Assembly: GCA_963921825.1 (NCBI GenBank)
Contig: OY997589.1
Location: 74,074,523-74,138,522 of the forward strand
Origin: Erodium maritimum
Taxonomy: Eukaryota; Streptophyta; Magnoliopsida; Geraniales; Geraniaceae
Length of the DNA: 64,000 nucleotides
Direction of reading: 5' to 3'
Positions within the stretch are counted from its first letter, which is position 1, and each line of letters starts with the position of its first letter. This document shows positions 1 to 10,770 of this stretch, piece after piece. The position numbers and the translations under genes were made by a program. The notes beneath the pieces are model-generated. The model was not told the DNA's origin. It saw only the letters and a list, made by a program, of their open reading frames with translations, and did not search any database.

Positions 1-570
1 TTGGCCACCCCCAAAAAAAAGACTGAACCAAACTCTTCAGGTACATATAGGTAAGCTTAGCAGATCTGGAGCATCGAAATTCCATTGTTACAAATCCAGC
101 TGTTGGATTGTTATTTCTCTTTCGATTACACGAGATCATTGCGAATCTCGCCACAACACAGCTACAGTTCTGGAAAAACTTAAACAACTACACAGAAAAG
201 TCATAGTCTATCAAGAGACAGCCCAAATCGTACTCTGATTCCACCCAAAGAGAGTATACATTATAAATAACCAAATCTAACAATTCAACAAGATGAAGAT
301 TTGAGATTTGATCAGACAAGCAGCTGATATAATATAAACATACGTATATGTAAGAGAGAGAGATTGACCGGAAAAATTGGCGGCAGCGAACATCCGATGC
401 GGGAGAGAGAAGAGAAGTACAATACGTTGATGATGATGGACACCACAACACCAGTCCGGCACGGGAAGCGAAACGAGACAGGGATGGAAGTTGAAATCAC
501 CTGCGGTCGACTCCACTTATGCGACAGAGACAACCAGTTGACTTCTCCCTCTTTGACTATGGACACTATA
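1..570. other. Upstream intergenic DNA; possible start of a divergent gene
   Basis: No gene can be assigned here. The reverse strand has an open frame starting at position 516 and running to 277 (79 codons), directly upstream of the shared promoter-like block at 571-666. It could be the first exon of a gene transcribed leftward out of the window, but its product matches no family I recognise and part of it is low-complexity CT/AG sequence. A GA-rich run lies at 351-364. I treat the frame as unproven. Confidence 0.2.
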
Positions 571-1088
571 TTGGGCCGACCGGCCCATGTTGGTTTCTGT
601 CTGAATCGGTTCAGTCCGCAGAAGAAAGGCCCAAATCTGGAAATCGAAGATCGTGGATGGGCCCCACAATAGAACGAGAGCCAATGAAGAACCGAAGAGA
701 TCAAGGTAACGGCTACGCAAGCCACACGATTTTTTTCTTTTTCCTTTTTTTTCTTTTCCTTCCCAAAACCCGTTTTCAGAACAATTCTATGCAATTTCCA
801 TGTAAGCTCAATCTTCACTCTCAGTTCTTTTTTCCTTATCCGCTCGCACAATCTGACTCTGGGTCGATCTGAAACTTGGTTTCTTTCCTAAGTATCGTTT
901 GAAGATCGATTCCAGAAGTCCCAATTTCGAGTTCTTAGATTCAAGCTTACTCGCATTTTTTTGTATAAATTTCAGTTTTTGATTAGTGGGTTCCTTCGGA
1001 AATGTTGAATTCTTGCGATTTTGTGCACATTGTTTTGAGATTTCTGTGGAGATAGTATTGATTGATTGATTATCAGTTTGACAGGACA
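571..1088 (+). promoter_or_regulatory. Promoter and 5' leader of the rhodanese-domain gene, with four site II elements
   Basis: Four copies of the plant site II core (TGGGCC or its complement GGCCCA) lie at about 571-576, 582-587, 628-633 and 656-663. Site II elements are bound by TCP-class factors and are common in promoters of housekeeping and plastid/mitochondrial protein genes, which fits the plastid-type product downstream. A pyrimidine-rich tract at 728-768 could be leader sequence. The start of transcription cannot be fixed from the sequence. The motifs read the same on both strands, so they could also serve a leftward gene. Confidence 0.5.
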
Positions 1089-4000
1089 ATGTTGTCTCTT
1101 TGCTCAGCCACCCCAAGCTGTTCTCGTTCTCAGGTGAGACTTTCTTAGATTGTTTTGCCCCCACAATGCACTCTGTTTACCAGTTATGCGTGAACACTTA
1201 AGTACATGGAATTGATTTGCTTTATGAAATTCAAATCTTATAGCTCATTCATTTTTTGGATTCCTCAACTATGTAGTTTATTGAACTCCGCAACAGTTTT
1301 CTTTAATGTGGATTGGGTATTGGCCATCATGCGGCGTGATCTTGAATATGGGTTACTAGCTTCTGCATGCATAGTGTTCTCCTTTTTGTCCGTTCTTTTA
1401 CCTGAAATTTCATCTACAGTGAAATTGTGAGTCAGTGTATTGCTACTAGGTATGTCTGACAAGTGATATGGAACATTAACTCCCAGATTCTTCATTGTGA
1501 AATAGGATATGTAATGCTTTTAATTTTGTGTTCATGTTTACTGAATTATTCATTTTTGGATTATGGATCGAACAGATGTCTTTCTGTGGAGGGTCACGAC
1601 CATTTTCACTATGTCGTAAGGATTTTGACGTCAAATGTTTATTGGAAGACAGGGTAGGCTTCTTAAATGGAACACGCTTCCATGGAGTTTCCTTTAAAAC
1701 ACAAGGGACTGTTTCCTTCTACTCTAATTTGGTTAAAATCACTCGTACATCAGCCTCCATGGATACTGTTAGCAGTCAGTTATGTTCTAATGGATCTGAA
1801 AATATTGAGTGCAAGTTTTCTACTTTGTGGAGTACTGCAGATGGAACAATAGATGAACTGAACTCTATGGTAGGAGGGGAACTGAAATATGTAGGAGGTT
1901 CTGGTCAATCCATGGTGGAAGAGGGGATTGCAGACCAGACTGACCAATTGCCTCAAAATGCAAATAGTTTGTTAGTACCTTTGCAACCTGAAACCACATC
2001 AAATATTGATTTTACTCAAGATAATCCTGCCTCAGCCTCTAGCGCCTTGGATATGGACAATATATCTGGTGTAAAAACTAGTGCAGAAGACCTTTTGGTG
2101 AGGTTTAGGGAGTCTGTTGGTTCTTCAGTAAATAAGGGAGAAGATGTTTTGAATAGCTCACTTGATAAAATTACTTCATCCATAACATCTATAACTAAGA
2201 GTGCTACTGAAGCAGTAGATAATGCTCTTAATGGAGTGTTCTCCACTGTTGAGAAAACAAGTGTATCATCTGGTGACAAATTGGAGAACTTTTCGGGTGA
2301 CTTGAAGGAAGCCACAAGTAAAGCAGGTGTGATTGCCATTGATTTATTGCGACGCACAATAGTTACAGTAGAGGATTCATTGGCGAATGGTGCTTCTTTT
2401 GTTGTTTACTCTTATGGTTCTGCCAAGGAGCTGCTTCCCCCAGATGTGAGGAATGTGCTAAATTTGTCCGAAGAAACAGCAGTACAAGTATTGAGGCCTG
2501 TTGGGACAACACTTCAACAGGTAGCATTATTCTTTTGACTTACATACTAGTTTAATGGTTTACCTAGAACCATGGTTTCTGAACTTCTCCCTCAAACAGT
2601 TCATGTTTACTGGGTCATCAGGGTTGGATAATTCTCATACTCTTCCCTACTTTTCATCATATATATTTTATTTTATCATTTTGAAAAAGCATGTGTCAAG
2701 ATGTGCATCCATCAACTTGCCAGTATTGTACTCATATGTTCTGCCTATGACATTCTGTATCATAAACTAAATGTTTTATAACCAGGCTTACAGTACTATT
2801 GAGGGATTGGAGAGAAGTCTTGGTTTGGATCCATATGATCCTATTCTTCCATTTGTCATTTTAGTTGGCACCTCTGCTACTTTGTGGTATGGATATCTTC
2901 TTGCCATTGGACAGATTTGTTTCCTTATTTATATTTTGTTGGATAAGACAATACATGATATATTGCATGAGAAATTTATATTTGGAACCAGATTTGTGCA
3001 GGGTTTCTTATTGGGTGTGGACATATGGCGGATACTCTGGAGACTTATCTCCTGAAGAGACTATGGAGATTTTGAAAGGGAAAGAGAATGCTGCACTAAT
3101 AGATGTTCGGCCTGAGGCAAGAGTGTAAATTTTTCTGTCCTTTATTTTTCTGTAGAATCTCTAAAGTGGTGAGTTCAATACCTTAATCATAAAACCTAAT
3201 CAGGTTCTGGAAAATGCTTTTGGTTCCAATACTGTTTTAGAATTTCAACTCTTTTACAAACTTATATGTTTCATGTGTAGCTCTTTTGTAGCTTTAATCA
3301 ATTTAATGAATGGGAAAGTTTGCTACCCCCAAAGTCTAAAGATATTTTATTGGTAATATTATTAATTTAAAATTGTCAATCATCTTTGGTTTTGTGAAGG
3401 ATCTGAGACAAAAAGATGGAATCCCCGATCTTCGGCGAGCAGCACGATTTCGCTATGCAAATGTGGTTGTTCCTGAGGTTAGTTTATACATTTAAACGCT
3501 CGTCTGAGTAGGTTGCTTGGCTGCATAGTATGATGAAAAGAGAACCATATAAATGTTGCACTGAGGAGCTTAGCCGTATTTTCGTATTCTACTCTTTCTT
3601 TATTGAGCATTGTCTTATTATGCTAGCTGCAACATTTTTAGGTTGATGGCTCTGTAAAGAAGTTATTGAAGAGTGGAAGAGACCTTGATGATATCTTGGC
3701 TGCTGCTGTTATCCGGAACTTAAAGATTGTTAAGGTACTTAAAGATTATTCTACTGTGGGACACGATAAATTTAAGAAAAATATCATGTGCTGGTTTTAA
3801 ATGCCATAAAGTTTCTCTATCATGTGTTCTCTTGCAATTTTCTATTGTTTCAATCTGGTGTTTTAATGATGTCTTAGAATATTATTTTTCTGTCACCTGT
3901 AGGACAGGTCGAAGGTCATTGTTATGGATGTTGATGGTACTCGCTCCAAAGGCATTGCAAGATCTTTGAGAAAACTTGGGCTCAAGGCAAGTAGTTCCAG

Positions 4001-5817
4001 CCATTAAACTATTGCTTCCTAGCTGAAATACCTAAGGAATAAGAAAAACATTAAAAGGTGAAGGGAATGGAGAATGAATAACCCCATCAAGAAACCTATG
4101 CTCTCACTTGTTCCCTATATTTTATGAATTTCTTTACTTTCTTAGTATAGTCCAAAGGGATGCAACATGAGCAAAAATATATAGTTAGATTTGGCGTAGC
4201 TTGATGTTTAGCGCATTTCTACTGAAAATAGCTCATGTATCTTCAAGGTTATTGTTGCACAGTGTGGCTAGATTATATTTGTAAACCAAATGATTATATC
4301 ATAAGCTTAAGCTGTTTGCTTTTTTATTTCATGCTACAGAGACCATACATTCTCCAAGGTGGGTTCAGATCCTGGGTGAAAGAGGGAATGCGTGCAAAGG
4401 AGCTCAAACCTGAAACAACATTTACAATATTAAATGAGGTTACTATGAACTGATTTAGTGCACTCTTCTTACTGTCTATTTTCCTTGAAGTATGCAATAT
4501 TGTGTATTGTGATTTCTCTGCTCCTCCATAGTTCTAGAGTTTTTTTATTCACACTGATAATGCGAACTTTGGAGTCCTGTAGGAAGCTGAGGCGATCCTT
4601 GAAGATATCAGTCCTTCGCCCCTGCAAATTCTAGGATTTGGTGTGGTGAGACTCGGTTTCCTTGCCTGACACCTTCATTATCACAATTAGTCCAACTGTA
4701 AATATTCTCCGTGTTTTATTTATTTCCTTAGCTCTGTTTTTATCCTGCAGAAGTTTATTTCGGAATAAGGACACAATCTTTAGAGTATACTCATTTCTCT
4801 TCTTACTTTTCTAAAATCCTCCAATATCCAAAGGAGCCTAAAGACATTGATTTGCAGAGTTGTTTGCAAAATCCAAATGGGTTAACAACCAAAGTGAATC
4901 ATTGAATTTTTATCTTTTATATGATTCAAGCAACATCATAAAAAATGAAAGCTTCTGATTGTTTGACCATTTTGTAGTTTAAGATGGCCCAGGAATATAT
5001 TTATATTCACTTTTAGATGATCTATCATATAATATAATTAAATGATAGTGTTGACCACTGTAATATCTGAATCAGATATCGAACTATCATTTGTTATCAT
5101 CTGGAAATTATATCCAAAACTCGTGCAAAATAAGCATTTGGGTTTTATGCATATTCACATTCCTCCTTCCTAATGAAATTCAATTGCTGAATGGACAGGG
5201 TTCAGTTGCAGCATTCTTTGCGTTATTGGGTAAGCTCAAAACTCTCTCTCTCTCTCTCTCTGGTTCGCCTAAACTTTTATTATTTTGTTTTCAGAGTGGG
5301 AGAAAACTCTACAATTCATTGGTGTTCTTGGCCTCGGCCAGGTACCATATCCTCAATGTTCTCTATTTTTAGTGCACTGTGCTATCTCTTTCCTCATTCT
5401 GTCATTTGATGTTTACTCCAGACCATATATCGGCGTGTTGCTTCTTACGAGAATACTAAAGATCTGAACGAAGATATGAGGTAAAGATCAATTCATAATG
5501 TGCCGTCTCTCAAATACGCTCCAAGAGTTAGATTTTTAAAACTAATAGCCTTTGACTTTGTTGTAATGAATTTCCTTTTTAGGCTGTTGCTCGCACCTGT
5601 TCAACTTGGGGCTCAGGCACTTTCAAAGGTAGCTGGAAAATTGGAAACAAATCGTGTTGGGCTTCCAACTTCGCCTTCATCCTCAGATGTTCAGAACCGG
5701 GTGTTACAGGCTGCAGCCAAGCATGAATCTCAACCATCTGATGCTGAAGGACTCCAGAACCCATCCACTGAGCCAATGGCTTCGGCTACTGAAAATGTCG
5801 ATCTCAATGAAGCATAG
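1089..5817 (+). CDS. Plastid membrane protein with degenerate rhodanese domain (CAS-like, At3g59780 type)
   Basis: I assemble 13 exons: 1089-1133, 1576-2520, 2786-2886, 3002-3116, 3400-3477, 3642-3734, 3903-3986, 4340-4438, 4583-4645, 5199-5229, 5295-5341, 5422-5480, 5583-5817 (TAG), giving 664 residues. Every junction keeps frame. The N-terminus is Ser-rich and plastid-transit-like; residues about 190-330 are a polar amphipathic helical region; a membrane segment lies near 350-370; a rhodanese fold covers about 376-510; a second hydrophobic stretch is at 535-565; the tail is hydrophilic. The rhodanese loop reads DVDGTRS, with Asp468 where active rhodaneses have the catalytic Cys, so sulfur transfer is unlikely and a binding or scaffold role is inferred. 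The layout resembles the chloroplast calcium-sensor CAS but is much longer than CAS (about 390 residues). Introns 4 and 7 use GC donors and intron 10 is only 65 nt. ATG 1089 is preferred; the next in-frame start is at 1576 in exon 2. Confidence 0.85.
3117..3118 (+). other. Non-canonical GC donor of intron 4 (rhodanese-domain gene)
   Basis: Exon 4 ends in a Glu codon at 3116 and the intron starts GCAAGA; the acceptor AG is at 3398-3399. This joins VRPE directly to DLRQKDG, the spacing expected for the family. A GT donor six bases further on would keep frame but add Ala-Arg, so it cannot be fully excluded. Confidence 0.7.
3987..3988 (+). other. Non-canonical GC donor of intron 7 (rhodanese-domain gene)
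   Basis: Exon 7 ends ...LRKLGLK at 3986 and the intron starts GCAAGT, an ideal GC-AG donor. The acceptor AG is at 4338-4339, followed by RPYILQGG. The nearest GT (3991) would break the reading frame, so the GC donor is required. Confidence 0.85.
5242..5261 (+). repeat. (CT)10 microsatellite inside a 65-nt intron
   Basis: Ten CT units begin 12 bases after the donor of intron 10 (5230-5294). They form most of this very short intron's pyrimidine tract. Confidence 0.9.
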
Positions 5818-6585
5818 GGGCCGATATATTAGTGCTGAGAGTTATCGTTCTCGATCTGAAATACCATTTAGTGCAGAAACATTGGCACTTCTGTACATTC
5901 CATCAAACCAGTGAAGCATTTCTGTGCATTCATGTATGAGAAATCTAATTTAAATATCAAAGAAGATCAATTGTTCTGGGTTTATTCTAAATTTAAAATG
6001 TTAAATTGAGATCAAAGTTGCTCTCTTACTTGACTATGTAGATAAATCTAAACAGTGATCATCATCTGTTCAGCAACAATCAACTTACCTCCAAGAAATT
6101 GAGAGAAGGAAATGGAGATGGCATTATTAATGCATCTCCTCCCCTAAAAAAATATCTAAATCCAAGCTTGTGGTGGCGCTAAATACAAGGAACAACTCGA
6201 AGTGTTGGAATTTGGCATTGATTTGCTTCTTGGAGGGTTGTGATTTTGTTGTTTCCAACCTACGGCTACGGGTCCGATTTTTGGCATATTCATCGAATTT
6301 GGAGCTTGCCCAGTTCCATAATTATTCATCTAATGCTTTCAAAATGTTAAGGTTAATGTTTGATTTTATGACTTTGAGATGAAACCAAGACATCTTTTAA
6401 TTTTATTTTAATTTTAAACGGGCGACGAGGAATTATATTATTAATGTCAATCAAACAATACAAGTAGGGTTAGAAGCCTGGAAATCGGAATAAATTTCGT
6501 AGGAAACCCGACGGTCTTGGACTCATCGGAGTAGTCTAATTTTCATCTTAGACAAAGATAAAAATCTCTACGTCCTACCATGAAC
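5818..6585. other. 3' flank of the rhodanese-domain gene; no further gene seen
   Basis: The first 200 bases or so are probably the 3' UTR; A/T-rich possible poly(A) signals lie near 5945 and 5990. A 70-codon open frame at 6170-6382 has no recognisable product. From about 6420 the sequence passes into retroelement-derived DNA. Confidence 0.5.
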
Positions 6586-6868
6586 TTGCAACTAGTATTA
6601 TTCTAAAGGCAACGGGAATTCTCTATCATTAGTCATAACCATCTCTCGATCGCGTTAGGACCATATCGTACTCTGACCACCTAATTATCTCTAATCTAGG
6701 TGTAGAAAGGTACCAAGCATTAAGATTTACGAATTCCTCTAAGTTTCGGGTTTTACTCCTATGGTTATTGCACTCGTGTCAGTCTAACCATATTCTAGTC
6801 TAGATTGAAACTCGGGTTATATAATTTCCTTTTCCTCCTTCTAACCTCATTTCTCAATTGTTGGTTAC
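6586..6868. repeat. Direct repeat, copy 1 (about 283 bp)
   Basis: This segment, from TTGCAACTAGTATTATTC to the TTGGTTAC near 6868, is repeated in the same orientation at 7229-7512 with roughly 80-85% identity by eye. Landmarks shared in order include GGCAACGGGAATTCTCT, CCATCTCTCGATCG, CTAATCTAGGTGTAGA and TATTGCACTCGTGTCAGTC. It belongs to the gypsy-type retroelement debris of this region. Confidence 0.75.
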
Positions 6869-6881
6869 TAGATATCATACA

Positions 6882-7050
6882 TCCTCGGCAACGGCGTCAT
6901 TAACTTGACACTCTGAGAATTAACTCTCAAAATGGCACGGCAAGGTACCAGTCGTCAAGTAATATTCGGGGCTTAGTCCGAGATATCGTACCCAAGGGAG
7001 CAATTAAGCAAGCACTTTAGTTAATTAATTCGATGGTCAAGTTATTCCTA
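6882..7050 (-). mobile_element. Ty3/gypsy LTR end plus primer-binding site (fossil)
   Basis: On the reverse strand an LTR end (7050 to 6900) runs into an 18-nt primer-binding site at 6899-6882 that is nearly complementary to the 3' end of plant tRNA-Asp, as used by Athila/Tat-type gypsy elements. The LTR portion is repeated at 14833-14972 in the same orientation and at 7955-8094 inverted. No coding sequence is attached, so it is a rearranged fossil fragment. Confidence 0.7.
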
Positions 7051-7228
7051 CAATGGTGTTTGGGTTTGTTTTAGAAAATAGTAAATTCATGCAAGTAATG
7101 ATAATATATGAATGATCCAAAAATAAACACAAAGTCACAAGTGATTTCGAATAACAGAGATAAAAGGCGATTTAGGACATTAACGGGGTTCGATTGTGAT
7201 GAACAACTAAACGGGGTTCGGTATACGT

Positions 7229-7512
7229 TTGCAACTAATATTATTCTAAGGGCAACGGGAATTCTCTTAATGTAGTCCTAACCATCTCTCGATCGTATTA
7301 GGACTCTAACATACACAGTACACCTAATTATCTCTAATCTAGGTGTAGAGCTGTATATAGCATTACAAACCTTGAATTCCTCTAATTTTCGGGTTTTACT
7401 CCTATAGCTATTGCACTCGTGTCAGTCTAACCGTGTTCTGGCTTAGATTAAAACCCGAGCTATCTAATTCCCATTTCCTCCTATTAACCTCATTTTTCAA
7501 GTTTTGGTTAAC
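7229..7512. repeat. Direct repeat, copy 2 (about 284 bp)
   Basis: Second copy of the 6586-6868 segment, on the far side of the LTR-end fragment. The sequence from 7513 to 7954 that follows is A/T-rich, has no gene, and contains a possible poly-pyrimidine gene-end-like stretch near 7795-7860 that I cannot assign. Confidence 0.75.
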
Positions 7513-7954
7513 ACGATTGAATCAAATATCATGTGATCAAGGCGACAAAGCATTACGAACGGAATTAGATAAACAATATCCTATACTAGTTTAACAAATG
7601 CATAACCGGAACAAGTTAATTCAACTCATCACATTCTTACCCCTAGCCCTAGATCAATGGAAGTTTAGTTCATAGCAAAAAGACAAGAACACAAGGAATT
7701 GATAAAAACCATGATACTCATACTAACCAAATGAAGTAATACAATTGTCACAGTGTAATCAAACCTACGAAGAAACCTTCGATGATGGATTCCTATCTCT
7801 CCCTTTGATCTTCAATCCTCCTCCAAAGCTCCAAGTCTCGGTTTTTCTCTCCCCAAAACGTGATCTCCTCTTAATTTCGTGATCATTTACATTGTTTCAA
7901 AAATTGTATCGAATTATTATTTTCAAAACAAAACCAATCGTATATGAATAGCTT

Positions 7955-8112
7955 GACGAACGAATTAATTAACTAAAGTGTTTGCTTAATTGCTCCCTTG
8001 GGTACGATATCTCGGACTAAACCCCGAATACTACTTGACGACTGTTACGCTTGTCGTGCCATTTTGAGAGTTAATTCTCGGAGTGTTAAGTTAATGGCGC
8101 CGTTGTCGGGGA
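7955..8112 (+). mobile_element. Ty3/gypsy LTR end plus primer-binding site, inverted copy (fossil)
   Basis: The forward strand carries the same LTR end as 6900-7050, but inverted, ending in a tRNA-Asp-type primer-binding site at 8095-8112. The two copies face away from each other about 0.9 kb apart, so at least two insertions or a rearrangement are needed to explain the arrangement. Confidence 0.7.
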
Positions 8113-10620
8113 TGCACCGGTTAGATGCACCCCGTGCAAATAACCGATGCATTTTTCAACATCAAAGTTGTAGATCTTTGAATTCACTTCGATTTGATAT
8201 GTAACGGGCGAAAATCGGAGTTTGGATGCGAAAGTTATGCCCTTCAAAAGATCAGCCAGACTCCAAAACTCCTTAAACCGATTTTTGCTCCATTTTCACC
8301 TTTTTCCGCTCCAAATTCCTTAATACCCATGAGGAGAGATCACTGACACAAATAGAGAGAAACACATATTAAATGCATAATCCCAAGACTGAAAAGCTCA
8401 AGAATGTGGGCTAAAAACATATAGAATAGATGCATTTTACGTTCACATCAATACCCCACACTTAAACCTTTCTCACCCCGAGAAAACCAAACTAAACAAA
8501 ACAGTAAGATATGTCCTGGTTAAACCCCGAGGTTCACCACGATAGGAGGAGTCTGGGCCTCCTTTATTCAGACAATAAAAATAAAGATGCACGTGCAATG
8601 CATGCTCCTATAACTGATGCAACCTATGACTCAACTATATGATGCATGCAAAAGTCATGAAAAGTTGATAATTTACGAGCTTAAGCACACATTGATCAAA
8701 AATGATTTCTCAGAGTTATCACATGCAAAAAGTTCTTAAACAACTCAAAAGAATGCATAAATCGATGAACATATTGCATGTGAAGCTACTTGCACCAAAG
8801 TCTACTCAATTTAGCTTACAAACTTTCTTTCAACTTAGATAGGTGTTCCTCTTTTCTCTATACATAGTTCTTAGATATTCATAAGCAAGCATTTTCAATC
8901 CTCTTTCCACTAATTATAAGGAATTTAGGTGATCATGAATCACACAGGCCTTTGACTCGACTTATAATGATAGGCTGGGCATAGGGTGTGGTAAAGTAAA
9001 TGAAAAGAAGCTCAATAAATACTTCTTGGCGAACATGCTTCAACTCACATCCCGATAGTGTGTCTCTCGACCCATAACCCTCATTTGTGCACTAAATACC
9101 CTTTTCACTTTTCTACACCCTTTTGTATCCTTGTACACATCAATAAAAACATCTTTTTAATAACTTCTATTGCCTTTCTTTCTACCTGCGCTAATTTTCA
9201 GTCTTACTCCACGCTTTTCTTTTAGTACGGAAGAGATCTTATATTTTTTTTCTCTTATATTTTAGGGGGAGGCTGAGAGCACACATATTACAATAAAACC
9301 GACACATTAACAAACACTTGTTTCTCCAGTCACTTAAAATCTCATTCCCAACCACCAACCACAATAACCACACTCAAGAAGCACCTAAGCCAAGAAGTAT
9401 GGGTTCAAATAAAACATATGATATTTAAATGAAATGAAGGGCACATAGAGTTGTAATATTCAGGTTAGAAACGAAAGGACAAAGCTCAAATAAGGGTGAC
9501 TAATGGGTAACAATATATGCATATGTAGACAATTTAGCACAAACGGTTCAATAATGGTCTATGATCATTTTACTAACCATCTAATTCCTTATTTTTATTT
9601 CGCCTCGAGGGGATATCTGTGAAGTTCTAGACTTAGGTTCTCATGCATAGGAATTAGAGGACTCAAGCACACATCAAAGTAACTTCCTATAATGCAAACA
9701 AACGAGCATATCTCATTACATGTGCTTACACAAGTCAATTCATTCATACTAAATCGATGCACTCCTTTGAATTATGCAAAAAAATGATCATGTTCAACAT
9801 TCCAATCATTCAAACCTTAAAATCATATGCACTAAGCTCAATAAACCACCAGAAAATATTTTTTGATTTTCGATTTTTTTTTTGAAATTTTTGAAACACA
9901 ATGATGCATGAAGCACACAATGCAAACACACTAAGATCTACGATCTCCCACCCCACACTTAAAACCTTGCACTGTCCTTAGTGCGACTCAATCCTAAACA
10001 TGCTCCTAACCACATATAGGCAACCCCACACTTGTGTAGAACAATCAAGCAAATCAGAGAACTAAGATGTATAACCTATCAGCACAGCAAGTCGGGTGCT
10101 CAACACCTACCAGAAAAACATCAAAGTTCACAAGTAGATATTAAACATAATAAACAATAGAGGGATAGAGATATTGCCCCTTCACCGGTACTACTTTATC
10201 CTGAATACTTGAAATTGCCTTTGTGCATGGTAGATGGAATGCTACTCCTCTCAAGTGAGTTCTCGAGAACTCTTCGCTAACAAATATGACTTTTACCCTC
10301 AAGCTTCCATCATGTATCACCAACTTGCACAAATATTTAGAGAATAAGAGCAAGACATAACATATACAAAACAACGAGGGGTGGGAATATCGGGTTGCCT
10401 CCCAACAAGCGCATTTGTTTAACGTCGTTTACTCGACATGAAGGAGGCTCAATCAGGAGGCCTCCCACAAATCTCATACTTCCATTGCATCCTTCTCTTT
10501 AAATGTGAGTGCAAACGCGAGAAAAGAAATGCAATGTAGCACAAACTTGCCTTCTCATATAGACAAGGCGGAGAAGTCTGAATTCTCTAGTTGCTACAAT
10601 GATTTTTGAACATCTTCATA
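8113..10620. mobile_element. Non-coding body of a Ty3/gypsy element (fossil)
   Basis: About 2.5 kb without a gene. Phrases typical of Athila/Tat-type gypsy untranslated regions occur: CCCCACACTTAAA at about 8456 and 9951, a TGCACTGTCCTTAGTGC-like stretch near 9968, and GGGTTGCCTCCCAACAAGCG near 10393. No gag, protease or polymerase reading frame is recognisable here. The orientation is probably reverse, matching the gag-protease frame at 14734-13641, but this is inferred. Confidence 0.5.
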
Positions 10621-10770
10621 GCTTTTGAAGAACAGCAACAGAGCTTCTTTGGGACGGTGTTGTGTTCATGTTGGCCGACTTCTTAGCCATCGGACCACCG
10701 TGGGTACTGGTAATAGTTTTTTGCTTACAAGCCTTAACACTCGAAAAACAAGACTTGGAACTTTAGGATC

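Noticed and set aside
1089-5817. Naming the first gene as the chloroplast calcium-sensing receptor CAS itself
   Set aside because: CAS is about 390 residues; this protein is 664 residues with a different rhodanese segment order and tail. It is a paralogue-type protein, not CAS.
10141-10374. 77-codon reverse-strand frame as a small membrane protein
   Set aside because: It lies in gypsy-type non-coding sequence and matches no family; open by chance in A/T-rich DNA.
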